64,000 nucleotides of DNA. It comes from Pseudomonas putida (GTDB taxonomy: Bacteria; Pseudomonadota; Gammaproteobacteria; Pseudomonadales; Pseudomonadaceae). Below, piece by piece: positions 18,148-26,903 of this stretch (positions within the stretch are counted from its first letter, which is position 1; the number at the start of each line of letters is the position of its first letter). Both the position numbers and the translations under genes were made by a program. The notes beneath the pieces were generated by a model. It was not told where the DNA came from. It saw only the letters and a program-made list of their open reading frames with translations, and did not search any database. The stretch is from the NCBI RefSeq assembly GCF_030159595.1, contig NZ_BSKJ01000003.1, positions 492,409 through 556,408 of the forward strand, given 5' to 3'.

Positions 18148-19542
18148 ATGAAAGTCAGCCTTTCGCGCAAGTTTTTCTTCGCCATGCTCGCGGTGTGTGC
18201 GTTTGCCGTGCTGGGCATGGTGTTTGCCGCCTACCTGAGCTTGAAGTACGGCTTTCTGGGTTACCTCAACCAGCAGGCCGAGGAACGCATGGAGCGCATC
18301 GTGCCGAGGGTCGAGCAAGCCTATGCGCGCAACGGCAACTGGGACTTCATCCGTCGCGACAAGGACCAGTGGTTCGAGTTGCTGCGCCCGGACGATGTAC
18401 GGCCAGACAAAACCTTCGACCCTAGCCTGCTGACTGTCTCGGACCTGACCGGGGCATTCGTGCGCTTTGCCTTGCTCGATGCTCAGCGCCAGCCGATCAT
18501 CGGCTACCAGGCCGCGCCGGCGGACATGCTGCTGCGCCCCATTCACCACCAAGGCCAGGTGGTTGGCTGGATGGCCTTGGCACCCTTGCAGGCGGTGACC
18601 AGCATCGGCGACCAGCGCTTCCAGCTGAACCAGCTGCGCTCCAGCCTGCTGATCGGCCTGGCCTGCCTGTTGGCCACGGCAGTCATCGCCTGGTGGTTGA
18701 GCCGCGCCTTGCTGCGGCCCATTCGCGAAGTGGCCAGTGCAACTCATCGCTTGGCTGCGGGTGATTACGCGATTCAGTTGCCGGTGCGCTCGACTGACGA
18801 GGCCGGGCAACTGGCCGGTGACTTCAACCGCATGGCTGCCACGTTGGCGAATAACGAACGCCTGCGGCGCGACTTCATGGCGGACATCTCCCACGAATTA
18901 CGTACGCCGCTTGCGGTGATGCGGGCCGAGCTGGAAGCCATGGAGGACGGCATTCGACCGCTCGATGGCAATGCCCTGCGCTCACTGCAGGGTGAGGTGG
19001 GCGCATTGAGCAAGCTGGTCGACGACCTGTTCGACCTGTCGTTGGCGGAAGTCGGCGGCCCCACTTACCGTCGCGAACGCATCGACCTGTGCGTGTTGCT
19101 GCCCGTGGTGACAGACGCCTTCCAGGCCGGCTTTGCCGAGCGCGGCTTGCAACTGCGCCTGGAGCTGCCCGGGCAACCGTTGTGGGTGTTGGGCGACGAG
19201 GCGCGCCTGGGCCAGTTGCTGCACAACCTGCTGGAGAACAGCCGCCGCTACACCGATGCGGGTGGCCACACCGTTTTACGTGCATTCCAGGAGGGTGACC
19301 AGGTGCTGGTGCAATGTGAAGATACCGCCCCCGGCGTGGACAGTGCCTCGCTGGCACGCTTGTTCGAGCGTTTCTACCGCGTCGAACGTTCGCGCAACCG
19401 GGCCAGTGGCGGCACCGGGCTGGGTCTGGCGATCTGCCGCGGTATTGCCGAAGTACATGGCGGACGGCTGACCGCCAAGACCTCGACCAAGGGCGGGCTA
19501 TTGCTGGCACTGGCCCTGCCCGTTGCAGGGGCACAAGCATGA
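18148..19542 (+). CDS. BaeS-like sensor histidine kinase
   Basis: This 464-residue protein has an N-terminal membrane segment, a periplasmic sensor domain of about 130 residues, a second membrane segment (LLIGLACLLATAVIAWWLS), a HAMP domain, a HisKA domain with phospho-acceptor H249 in DISHELRTPLAVMRAELEA, and an HATPase domain with the N-box (LLHNLLENSRRYT) and G-box (GGTGLGLAI). The sequence around the histidine closely follows E. coli BaeS. It overlaps the regulator gene by 4 bp. The divergent position suggests that it senses envelope stress or efflux substrates and controls the RND operon. Confidence 0.92.
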   Translation: MKVSLSRKFFFAMLAVCAFAVLGMVFAAYLSLKYGFLGYLNQQAEERMERIVPRVEQAYARNGNWDFIRRDKDQWFELLRPDDVRPDKTFDPSLLTVSDLTGAFVRFALLDAQRQPIIGYQAAPADMLLRPIHHQGQVVGWMALAPLQAVTSIGDQRFQLNQLRSSLLIGLACLLATAVIAWWLSRALLRPIREVASATHRLAAGDYAIQLPVRSTDEAGQLAGDFNRMAATLANNERLRRDFMADISHELRTPLAVMRAELEAMEDGIRPLDGNALRSLQGEVGALSKLVDDLFDLSLAEVGGPTYRRERIDLCVLLPVVTDAFQAGFAERGLQLRLELPGQPLWVLGDEARLGQLLHNLLENSRRYTDAGGHTVLRAFQEGDQVLVQCEDTAPGVDSASLARLFERFYRVERSRNRASGGTGLGLAICRGIAEVHGGRLTAKTSTKGGLLLALALPVAGAQA

Positions 19543-20201
19543 GCCGGATCCTGCTGGTGGAAGACGAACCGAAGCTCGCCGCCCTGGTGGGCGATTACCT
19601 GCGTGCGGGGGGGTACAGCGTCGAGCATCTGGCCGATGGCCTCGCAGTGATCCCCGCCATTCGCCAGGGCCCGTACGACCTGGTGTTGCTGGACCTGATG
19701 CTGCCGGGCCGTGACGGCCTGGACATCTGCCGGGAGCTGCGTGGTTTCAGTCGCTTGCCGCTGATCATGATGACCGCCCGCGTGGACGAGATCGACCGCC
19801 TGCTGGGCCTGGAGCTGGGTGCGGACGACTATATCTGCAAGCCGTTTTCGCCGCGTGAACTGGTGGCACGGGTGAAGGCTGTGCTGCGCCGCAGTGGCGA
19901 GCAGCCAGGCAACCTGGGGCTGGAACTGGATGCCTGCGCTTTTCAGGCGCGCTACCTGGGTGTGGCGCTGGAGCTCACACCCGTGGAGTTTCGCATGCTG
20001 GCAGCGCTGGCGGTGCGCCCGGGGCAGGTGCTGTCACGCGACCAGTTGATGAACCACATCTACCAGGACCACCGGGTAGTGGCCGATCGTACTGTGGACA
20101 GCCATGTGAAGAACCTGCGGCGCAAGCTGACAGCGGTGACCCCCGGGCATGACCCGATCCGCTCGGTGTATGGGGTGGGGTACAGCCTGGAATTTGAATG
20201 A
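19539..20201 (+). CDS. BaeR-like OmpR-family response regulator
   Basis: A 220-residue regulator with a receiver domain (acidic pair E9/D10 nearby in VEDEPK, phospho-acceptor D52 in LLDLMLPGRDG, conserved K101 in ICKPFSPRE) and a C-terminal winged helix (LTPVEFRMLAAL, VDSHVKNLRRKL, VYGVGYSLEFE). It is the partner of the kinase, with a 4-bp gene overlap. The divergent RND operon is the likely target. Confidence 0.94.
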   Translation: MSRILLVEDEPKLAALVGDYLRAGGYSVEHLADGLAVIPAIRQGPYDLVLLDLMLPGRDGLDICRELRGFSRLPLIMMTARVDEIDRLLGLELGADDYICKPFSPRELVARVKAVLRRSGEQPGNLGLELDACAFQARYLGVALELTPVEFRMLAALAVRPGQVLSRDQLMNHIYQDHRVVADRTVDSHVKNLRRKLTAVTPGHDPIRSVYGVGYSLEFE

Positions 20202-20208
20202 AGGTGAA

Positions 20209-20233
20209 CGGGGCCGCGCAGCAGCCCCGCTTT
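20209..20233 (+). terminator. Possible terminator after response regulator
   Basis: CGGGGC and GCCCCG form a 6-bp stem around CGCGCAGCA, followed by CTTTAC. The T-run is weak, but the position between convergent genes supports termination. Confidence 0.4.
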
Positions 20234-20247
20234 ACAGGCCGGCCCGG

Positions 20248-21993
20248 TCAGCTACCGGTCACTTCGGCTTCTGTCGCGGCCTTCACCGAAGCCTTCTTCT
20301 CCTGCACCACGATGTAGAACTCCTCGCCATGCTTTACCGCCCCATACAGCACGGCCTTCTCGATCAGTTCGTTACCGCGCAGGTGGCGCAGCATCATCGG
20401 GTCCTTGCGCAGGTCGCGGTACAAGGCCAGGCACAGCAGCACCATCACCACCACAAAGGGCAGGGCCACGACGATGGTCAGGTTCTGCAACCCCGTCAGC
20501 GCCTCGCCCGGGTCGCGTGGATCGCCAATCGCCAGCATGATTGCCGCCACTGTACCGGTCAGCGCGCCCCAGAAAATCACCGTACGCCGCGATGGCGCTG
20601 TGGTGCCGTGTTCCGACAGTGTGCCCATCACCAGCGAGGCGGCGTCGGCACCGGAAACGAAGAAGATGCCCACCAGGATCATCACCAGCACCGAGGTCGC
20701 TGAAGCCAGCGGATAGCTGTCCAGCAACTGGTACAGCGCGTGGTTGCTGTTGACTGCGCCATTAGTCAGCTGGAAGGCGCCTTCCCGCACGGCATCGATG
20801 GCCGCACCGCCGAAAATGGTGAACCACACCAGGCTGACCAGGCTGGGCACCAGCAGTACACCCGTCACGAACTGGCGGATCGTGCGACCACGGCTGATGC
20901 GGGCGATGAACATCCCCACGAACGGTGTCCAGGAAATCCACCAGGCCCAGTAGAACACGGTCCAGCCGGCCAGCCAGCTGTTCATCTGCTCGCCGCCGCT
21001 GGCGTTGGTGCGGGCCATCATTTCCGGCAGCATCTTGATGTAGATGCCGAGCGAGGTCGGCAGCAGGTTGAGCATCAGCAGGGTCGGTCCGACCATGAAC
21101 ACGAACACCGCCAGCACCAGTGCCAGTACCATGTTGGTGTTGGACAGCCATTGGATGCCTTTGCCGATGCCTGACACCGCCGAAGTGACGAAGGCAATGG
21201 TCAGCAGGGTGATGATCGAGATGTAGAACAGCTTGCCGGGGCTTTCGATCCAGCCGTTGTACTCCAGTCCTCCGGCAATTTGCAGCGCACCCAGGCCCAG
21301 CGAGGCCGCCGAGCCGAACAGTGTGGCGAAGATTGCCATCATGTCGATCAGGCGGCCGAGCGGGCCGTTGGCGTGCTTGCCGATCAACGGCCGGAAGGCG
21401 GCGGAAATCAACTGCGAACGGCCGCGTCGGAAGGTGCCATAGGCAATCACCAGGCCGACGATGGCGTACATGGCCCAGGGGTGCAGTGTCCAGTGGAACA
21501 GGGTGGTAGCCATGGCCACCTGCATCGCTTCACTTGTCTGTCCGGTGGCCGAGCCCGGTGGGGGCGATACATAGTGCGACAAGGGTTCTGCAACGCCGAA
21601 GAACATCAGGCCGATACCCATGCCGGCGCTGAACATCATGGCCACCCAGGACACCGTGCGAAATTCTGGCTGTTCGCCATCACGGCCCAGCGGCACGCGC
21701 CCGTAACGGCTGGCAGCCAGCCACAGCACAAACACCACGAACAGGGTGGAAGTGAGTACAAAGAACCAGCCAAAGTTGAGGATGACCCAGGATTGCGCGC
21801 TGGAGGCGCTGCTGGCGAGGCTGGCCTGGTTGAGGAAACCCCAGAGCACGAAGGCGATTGCCAGGAGGCTGGTGAAACCAAAGACGATCCAGTCGAGCTT
21901 GCCCTCGAAATGCCGGTCCTGGCGGGCTTCTGCGGTTTTCGAGGGGTCCGTCACGCCAAGGTCGAGCGTTTCGGTGATGTGTTCCTTTGCCAT
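20248..21993 (-). CDS. BCCT family betaine/choline/carnitine transporter
   Basis: This 581-residue protein has 12 or so membrane segments and the BCCT core SAGMGIGLMFFGVAEPLSHY. The GMGIGL form is that of sodium-coupled BetP/OpuD-like members, and the substrate-site region W-x-x-x-W-W-x-x-W appears as FYWAWWISWTPFVGMFIAR. The charged cytoplasmic tail is short. The substrate is a quaternary ammonium or sulfonium compound such as choline, glycine betaine or DMSP. I chose MAKEHITET because the upstream extension is out of family. Confidence 0.92.
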   Translation of the reverse strand: MAKEHITETLDLGVTDPSKTAEARQDRHFEGKLDWIVFGFTSLLAIAFVLWGFLNQASLASSASSAQSWVILNFGWFFVLTSTLFVVFVLWLAASRYGRVPLGRDGEQPEFRTVSWVAMMFSAGMGIGLMFFGVAEPLSHYVSPPPGSATGQTSEAMQVAMATTLFHWTLHPWAMYAIVGLVIAYGTFRRGRSQLISAAFRPLIGKHANGPLGRLIDMMAIFATLFGSAASLGLGALQIAGGLEYNGWIESPGKLFYISIITLLTIAFVTSAVSGIGKGIQWLSNTNMVLALVLAVFVFMVGPTLLMLNLLPTSLGIYIKMLPEMMARTNASGGEQMNSWLAGWTVFYWAWWISWTPFVGMFIARISRGRTIRQFVTGVLLVPSLVSLVWFTIFGGAAIDAVREGAFQLTNGAVNSNHALYQLLDSYPLASATSVLVMILVGIFFVSGADAASLVMGTLSEHGTTAPSRRTVIFWGALTGTVAAIMLAIGDPRDPGEALTGLQNLTIVVALPFVVVMVLLCLALYRDLRKDPMMLRHLRGNELIEKAVLYGAVKHGEEFYIVVQEKKASVKAATEAEVTGS

Positions 21994-22309
21994 GAATGAT
22001 GATGCCCCTTTGTGGCTTACCTGCACGCGCAGGCTTGTTGTTGTGTGGGCTACCGAGTGCGATGACTGCCCCGGTGGGGTGACTTGCTGGCGCGATTATC
22101 CTGCGCAGCAAATGCTGGCTCCTGTCCCGATTACGCCCTGGGGCATCCATTGCGCGACTTGGCAAATACTTTTAGTTCTGGGAGCAATGGCCCTTTCTGG
22201 CTCGGCTTCTGGTAACCTGACGGGCATTACCCGGGCCCGCTCATCCGAGCACCGTAGAAGCGCTGCTGCTTGCGGTCCTGGCCGTACCAGGAAACGGAGA
22301 TTCGTCAAA
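21994..22309. other. Intergenic region between divergent genes
   Basis: About 316 bp between the BCCT gene and a small gene on the other strand. It must hold both promoters. I see no convincing sigma-70 pair, hairpin or repeat, and no coding sequence. Confidence 0.5.
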
Positions 22310-22627
22310 ATGGCCACTGACCGTGTGAGCCTGATTCATTTCGATAAATTGAGCATGAGCCCTGCCGCTGCCGATCGGTTCCAGAAAGCCCTCGACGCGC
22401 TGGCAGCGCTCAAGCTGCAGGACCGTTACGTGTACCTCATCGCTCCTTATCTGGGTGATATCGCTGACGCCTCCGATCCTGAGCAGCTGGACACTGCCTT
22501 GGGCCAGTGCATCCGAGTGGTGGAAGAGCTGCTGGCTGCCAGGTCAATCAGCAAGGTCAAGGCCGAGGAAGTGCGCCAGGTGTTCAACAGTGCCGCCGAA
22601 CGTGCGCGGGCAGAACTGCCTGGCTGA
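22310..22627 (+). CDS. Small conserved-looking cytoplasmic protein, unknown function
   Basis: A 105-residue, mostly helical, acidic protein without signal peptide or membrane segment. It begins MATDRVSLIHFDKLSM. ACGGAGA precedes the ATG by 13 bases. It is followed 8 bp later by the DUF1289 gene, so they are probably cotranscribed. I do not recognise a family with an assigned role. The long frame that begins at 21746 only borrows this gene's end. Confidence 0.72.
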   Translation: MATDRVSLIHFDKLSMSPAAADRFQKALDALAALKLQDRYVYLIAPYLGDIADASDPEQLDTALGQCIRVVEELLAARSISKVKAEEVRQVFNSAAERARAELPG

Positions 22628-22635
22628 GTGCTGGC

Positions 22636-22836
22636 ATGGCCAAAGACATCGACAACCCCTGCGTTTCGCTATGCCAGCTCAACAGCGAGCTGTGCGTGAG
22701 CTGTGGCCGCACCCGTGACGAAATCCGCAAATGGCGGGGCATGAAGCGCCCTGAAAAAATGGCCACTGTGCAACGGGCGGCGACGCGGATGAAGGCTATC
22801 GCCAAGAAGGCAGCCAAGCGGCAGAATGCTGACTGA
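22636..22836 (+). CDS. DUF1289 family protein
   Basis: This 66-residue protein has the DUF1289 pattern: NPCVSLCQLN, then LCVSCGRTRDEIRKWRGM, four cysteines that could bind an iron-sulfur cluster or zinc, and a basic lysine-rich tail. The family is widespread in proteobacteria and its function is unknown. It sits 8 bp after the previous small gene and about 50 bp before the LysE gene, which suggests one transcript. Confidence 0.85.
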   Translation: MAKDIDNPCVSLCQLNSELCVSCGRTRDEIRKWRGMKRPEKMATVQRAATRMKAIAKKAAKRQNAD

Positions 22837-22887
22837 ACCTGCGTGCCCTGGACAGGGCCTTTCCTGATTTGCCTGAAGAGCCTGAAA

Positions 22888-23529
22888 ATGGATGCTCACT
22901 CGCTGCTTGCGTTTACCCTGGTTGCCGCCATCGCGATCGCCAGCCCCGGTCCTGCCACCTTGATGGCCATCAATAACAGCCTGGCCCACGGCCAGCGCAG
23001 TACGATCTGGTCGTCGCTGGGCAATGGCTCGGGCCTGTTCTGCCTGTCGGCCGCCGCCATGCTGGGCTTGGGCGCGCTGCTGGCCAGTTCTGAAATGCTG
23101 TTCAATGCGGTGAAGATCCTGGGGGCGGGTTACCTGTTCTACCTGGGGGTTCGGCAGTTGCTGAAGAAAAGCCCGATGCTGGAGCACGCGACGGCAGAGG
23201 GGGCGGCCAAGGTACGCCCATCGCCGCTGAAACTCTACAAGTCGGCCTTTCTTACTGCGGTGACCAACCCCAAGGCGACCATGTTCTTCACTGCACTGTT
23301 TCCGCAGTTCATCGACCAAGGGGCAGCGTTGCTGCCGCAGTTCCTGGCCCTGACCGGAATTTTCGTGGCGCTGTCGCTGGTTTCGCTGAGCGTGTATGCG
23401 GCGCTGGCAGCGCGGGCCAAAGGCGTACTGACCCGGCCGTCGCTTTCGCGTTGGGTGAGCCGGGTGGTGGGTACCACCTTCATTGGCTTCGGCGCGGCGA
23501 TCCTGGCGATGCGTCGGCAGGGCGCTTGA
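22888..23529 (+). CDS. LysE/RhtB family amino acid exporter
   Basis: A 213-residue inner-membrane protein with about six hydrophobic segments and the LysE signature ASPGPATLMAINNSLAHG near the N-terminus, and 'NPKATMFFTALFPQF' in the middle. Members export amino acids or homoserine lactone-like molecules. The start at MDAHSLL matches the family N-terminus better than the frame start at 22843. Confidence 0.9.
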   Translation: MDAHSLLAFTLVAAIAIASPGPATLMAINNSLAHGQRSTIWSSLGNGSGLFCLSAAAMLGLGALLASSEMLFNAVKILGAGYLFYLGVRQLLKKSPMLEHATAEGAAKVRPSPLKLYKSAFLTAVTNPKATMFFTALFPQFIDQGAALLPQFLALTGIFVALSLVSLSVYAALAARAKGVLTRPSLSRWVSRVVGTTFIGFGAAILAMRRQGA

Positions 23530-23709
23530 GGCCGAGCAGGTATTTGGCGACTTGTTTCATCGCTGGCCGATGAAAGGCCAGCCTACTGGCTGCACATGGT
23601 CCAGACTGTCTACAGCTCGCACAGATGAATGCTGCAGTTGATCACAGGATGTGGCAGCCTTTGGCCGCCACGCCGGGTCACCGAATGTTACATGTGTCGA
23701 GGGTTGTAG

Positions 23710-24498
23710 ATGATCCAGCGTTGCTTTCGCCACGCCGTGCTCCTGTTGTCGTGCTTGCTGCTGCCGTTGGCTGCGGTAGCGCAAGAGCCTTGCCGACGGT
23801 TGACCGCCACCGGCAACCCGGAATACCCCCCGTACCTGTGGCGCGACCCGCAAAACCCCCAGCAACTGATCGGTGCCAACGCTGACCTGCTCAAGTACCT
23901 GGGCAAGCAGTTGGGGCTGGAGATCGAGGTGGTCTACGGCGGGCCATGGTCGCGTGCCCAGGAAGAGGTACGCACCGGCCGGATCGACTTGATGGCCGGG
24001 TACTTCATGACCCAGGCCCGCCAGCAACAGATGGACTTCGTCGCCCCGCCATTCCTGCATACCCCCAGCGTGGTCTGGGTGCGCCAGGACAGTGCCTTTA
24101 CCTACAACCGATGGGCCGACCTGAAGGGGCGCAAGGGCGGGACTTTGGTCAACAACAGCCACGGCCAGCAGTTCGACGACTATGCCAGGGCCAACCTCAC
24201 CCTCGAAGCCGTGCCCAGCGCCCGGCAGGCATTCGAAAAACTGATGCACAAGCGCAGCGACTATGTGGTGTACGAGCAATACCCGGGCATGGCACTGGCA
24301 CGCACCTTGGGTATTGCCAGCACGGTACAGGTGTTGGAGCCGCCGGTCTCCAGCGAAGGGCTGTACCTGGCACTCTCGCATGATTCGCCCTGCAATCGGC
24401 CACATTTGCGTGAGGCGCTAGCGCGGGAAATGGAAAAGATCGTGGCTGGGGCGCTGCCACAGCAGTTGTTGCAACAGAACCTGGAGCGTTGGCAGTAA
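23710..24498 (+). CDS. Periplasmic solute-binding protein, family 3
   Basis: This 262-residue protein has a signal peptide (HAVLLLSCLLLPLAAVA) and a family-3 solute-binding fold: 'NPEYPPYLWRDP', then LIGANADLLKYLGKQLGL and 'RTGRIDLMAGYFMTQAR'. No ABC permease or ATPase lies beside it. It may be an orphan binding protein, possibly for signalling or amino acid sensing. The 180-bp gap upstream carries no obvious feature. Confidence 0.88.
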   Translation: MIQRCFRHAVLLLSCLLLPLAAVAQEPCRRLTATGNPEYPPYLWRDPQNPQQLIGANADLLKYLGKQLGLEIEVVYGGPWSRAQEEVRTGRIDLMAGYFMTQARQQQMDFVAPPFLHTPSVVWVRQDSAFTYNRWADLKGRKGGTLVNNSHGQQFDDYARANLTLEAVPSARQAFEKLMHKRSDYVVYEQYPGMALARTLGIASTVQVLEPPVSSEGLYLALSHDSPCNRPHLREALAREMEKIVAGALPQQLLQQNLERWQ

Positions 24499-24500
24499 AC

Positions 24501-25529
24501 CTACACAGACCGTGATAGCTGCATGGCCTCCCGGGCGCGCTTGGCCCGAGTCACGTTGACCGTGCCGGGCAGGGTGACGTCGTTCTTCGCTGCGAGGATC
24601 TCGGCCATGACGCTGACGGCGATCTCGGCTGGTGTCTTGCTGCCGATGTAGATGCCAATCGGGCCGTGCAAGCGTTGCAGCGAAGCTTCGCTTTCGCCAA
24701 AGTGCTCGATCAGGCGCTCGCGGCGTAGCTGGCTGTTGCGCCGCGAGCCGATGGCGCCAATGTAGAACGCTGGGCTGCGCAAGGCCTCGAGCAGGGCCAG
24801 GTCGTCGAGTTTAGGGTCGTGGCTGACCGCGACGATGGCGCTGCGCAGGTCCGGGATGAAGGCGCGAACGACATCGTCGGGCATGCCGCCCAGCATGTTG
24901 ACGCCGGGTACGCTCCAGCCTGCCGTGTATTCCGGACGCGGGTCGCATAACGAAACGCTGAACCCATTGAACAGGGCCATGGTGGCCAGGTACTCGGCCA
25001 GTGCGCCACCACCGATCAGCAGCAAGCGGTAGCCGGGGCCGAGGGTGCTGAGCATGCGCTGACCATCGAAGCTGAACAGGTCAGGCGTGCTGGTGGGGGT
25101 GAGGTTGACTTCACCGCTGCGCAGTTCCAGCTCGCGGCGGACCAGGCTGCCACTGTCAAGGCACGGCAGCAGTTGTTCGAGGTGCCGCAGCGGTGGGGCG
25201 AATTCCAGGACCAGTTCCAGGGTGCCGCCACAGGGCAGGCCGAAACGGTGTGCTTCATCGGCGCTGACACCATAACGCGCTACCTGAGGCAGGCTGTCGG
25301 GCATGCCGGGGCCGCCGTATGCGGTGGTATAACGGTGAATGAGGTCGTCCTCGATGCAGCCACCAGAGACACTGCCGACCACCCGACCATCATTGCGCAA
25401 GGCCATCATCGAGCCGACCGGGCGAGGAGAGGAGCCCCAGGTGCGGGCGACCGTGGCCAGCAGGACGCGGTGGCCGGCGGCGAGCCAGTCTCGGGTGGTG
25501 CGCAGCACCAGCAGGTCGATGCTTTCCAT
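24501..25529 (-). CDS. XdhC family molybdenum-cofactor maturation protein
   Basis: This 342-residue protein has the XdhC N-terminal domain (HRVLLATVARTWGSSPRP, then GSVSGGCIED) and a C-terminal Rossmann domain (LLIGGGALAEYLATMA). XdhC proteins bind molybdopterin and help to insert sulfurated cofactor into xanthine-dehydrogenase-family enzymes. It is the last gene of the molybdenum hydroxylase operon, 12 bp after the cytochrome gene, which fits that job. Confidence 0.92.
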   Translation of the reverse strand: MESIDLLVLRTTRDWLAAGHRVLLATVARTWGSSPRPVGSMMALRNDGRVVGSVSGGCIEDDLIHRYTTAYGGPGMPDSLPQVARYGVSADEAHRFGLPCGGTLELVLEFAPPLRHLEQLLPCLDSGSLVRRELELRSGEVNLTPTSTPDLFSFDGQRMLSTLGPGYRLLLIGGGALAEYLATMALFNGFSVSLCDPRPEYTAGWSVPGVNMLGGMPDDVVRAFIPDLRSAIVAVSHDPKLDDLALLEALRSPAFYIGAIGSRRNSQLRRERLIEHFGESEASLQRLHGPIGIYIGSKTPAEIAVSVMAEILAAKNDVTLPGTVNVTRAKRAREAMQLSRSV

Positions 25530-25541
25530 AGAGGCTCCAGT

Positions 25542-26885
25542 TCAGCGCATATGCAAAATGATCGGGCTACTGCTGGCCGGGTCGGTGTGCCCACGCAACT
25601 TGCCCACCGCCTGCGCATTCACGGCCCCGCCCCGGTTACCCCAGGCCGTGCGCACGAAGCTCAGCACATCGGCCATTTCCTGGTCACTCAACTGCTCGCG
25701 AAAGGCCGGCATGCGGTAGGCATCCGGCAGCCCCGCTGTCACTACCCGCTGCGACCCGTTCAAGGTGATGTTTATTGCCGAAGCGTCTTCTTTCGCCAAC
25801 GCTGAGGTTGCCCCCGCCAAAGGCGGCATCCATTGGTCCTGGCCCTTGCCCTCCAGCCCGTGGCACGAGGCGCAGCGGGTCACATAGATATGTGCGCCCG
25901 GGCTGTCGAGCTGTGTTGCTGCCGACTCGGCCTGGTACTGCCACGGTGCCCCGTCGCGCTGGGGGTCGCCGGGAAGCGACTTCAGGTAGCGGGCGATGGC
26001 CGCCAGGTCATCGTCGCTCATGAACTGCGTGGAGTTGTTGAACGCCTCGGTCATCGATCCGAACACCACGGCATGCCGGTTGCGCCCGGTCTTGAGAAAC
26101 TGCGCGATCTCGGCCTCGCTCCAGCGCCCCAGCCCGGTATTGTGGTCGGCTCGCAGGCTGGGCGCGTACCAGCCATCGAGCAAGGCGCCGGCCAGGAATG
26201 ACTTGCCGTTGTCATCCAGCGCCTTCTCGTTGAAGGCCAGCCCACGCGGCGTGTGGCAACTGCCACAGTGACCGGGGCCCTGAACGATATAGGCGCCCCG
26301 GTTCCACAGCGCATCCTGCCCGGTCCTGTCGGCGTAAGGCGTGGTGGCGGCGAACAGGCCATTCCACACGGCAATGGGCCAGCGCAGGTTCAGCGGCCAC
26401 GGAATGTCGCTGGCCAGGTTGGCCTGCCGAGCCGGTTGCACGCCGTGCATGAAGAATGCGTACAGCGCCTTTACATCGTCGTCGCTGAGCTTGGCGTAGG
26501 ACGGGTAGGGCATGGCCGGGTACAGCCGTCGGCCACCCGGCGCGACGCCCTGGCGTACGGCACGGTCTAAGTCGGCCAGGCTGTAACTGCCGATGCCGTT
26601 GTCGCGATCAGGGGTGATGTTGGTCGCGTGGATGGCCCCCAGCGGGGTGGCCATTTCCAGCCCGCCGGCGAATGGTTTGCCGTCCGACAGGCTGTGGCAT
26701 GCCACGCAGTCGCTGAGCCGGGCCACATACTCGCCACGGCTGACCAGCGCCGGGTCGGCGGCACTGGCCTGTGCATCGATGAACGGCGAGGCAGGCTCGC
26801 GGGTGACATACCAGGCCAGCAGGCCTGCCGCGACCAGGCACGGCAGCGCCAGCCAGCCAGCGGTTCTCGCGAAACGATGGGTCAT
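25542..26885 (-). CDS. Triheme cytochrome c subunit of a molybdenum hydroxylase
   Basis: A 447-residue protein with an N-terminal membrane segment (LALPCLVAAGLLAWYV) and three CxxCH heme sites: CVACH (60-64), CGSCH and CASCH, each with distal methionine candidates such as 'YPAMPYPSYAKLSDDDV' and 'YRMPAFREQLSDQEM'. Its layout is that of the cytochrome subunits of alcohol and aldehyde dehydrogenases and of NicB-type hydroxylases. It would pass electrons from the Mo subunit to the respiratory chain on the periplasmic side. Confidence 0.93.
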   Translation of the reverse strand: MTHRFARTAGWLALPCLVAAGLLAWYVTREPASPFIDAQASAADPALVSRGEYVARLSDCVACHSLSDGKPFAGGLEMATPLGAIHATNITPDRDNGIGSYSLADLDRAVRQGVAPGGRRLYPAMPYPSYAKLSDDDVKALYAFFMHGVQPARQANLASDIPWPLNLRWPIAVWNGLFAATTPYADRTGQDALWNRGAYIVQGPGHCGSCHTPRGLAFNEKALDDNGKSFLAGALLDGWYAPSLRADHNTGLGRWSEAEIAQFLKTGRNRHAVVFGSMTEAFNNSTQFMSDDDLAAIARYLKSLPGDPQRDGAPWQYQAESAATQLDSPGAHIYVTRCASCHGLEGKGQDQWMPPLAGATSALAKEDASAINITLNGSQRVVTAGLPDAYRMPAFREQLSDQEMADVLSFVRTAWGNRGGAVNAQAVGKLRGHTDPASSSPIILHMR

Positions 26886-26903
26886 GGGGCGTTCCTTGTG
26901 CGG

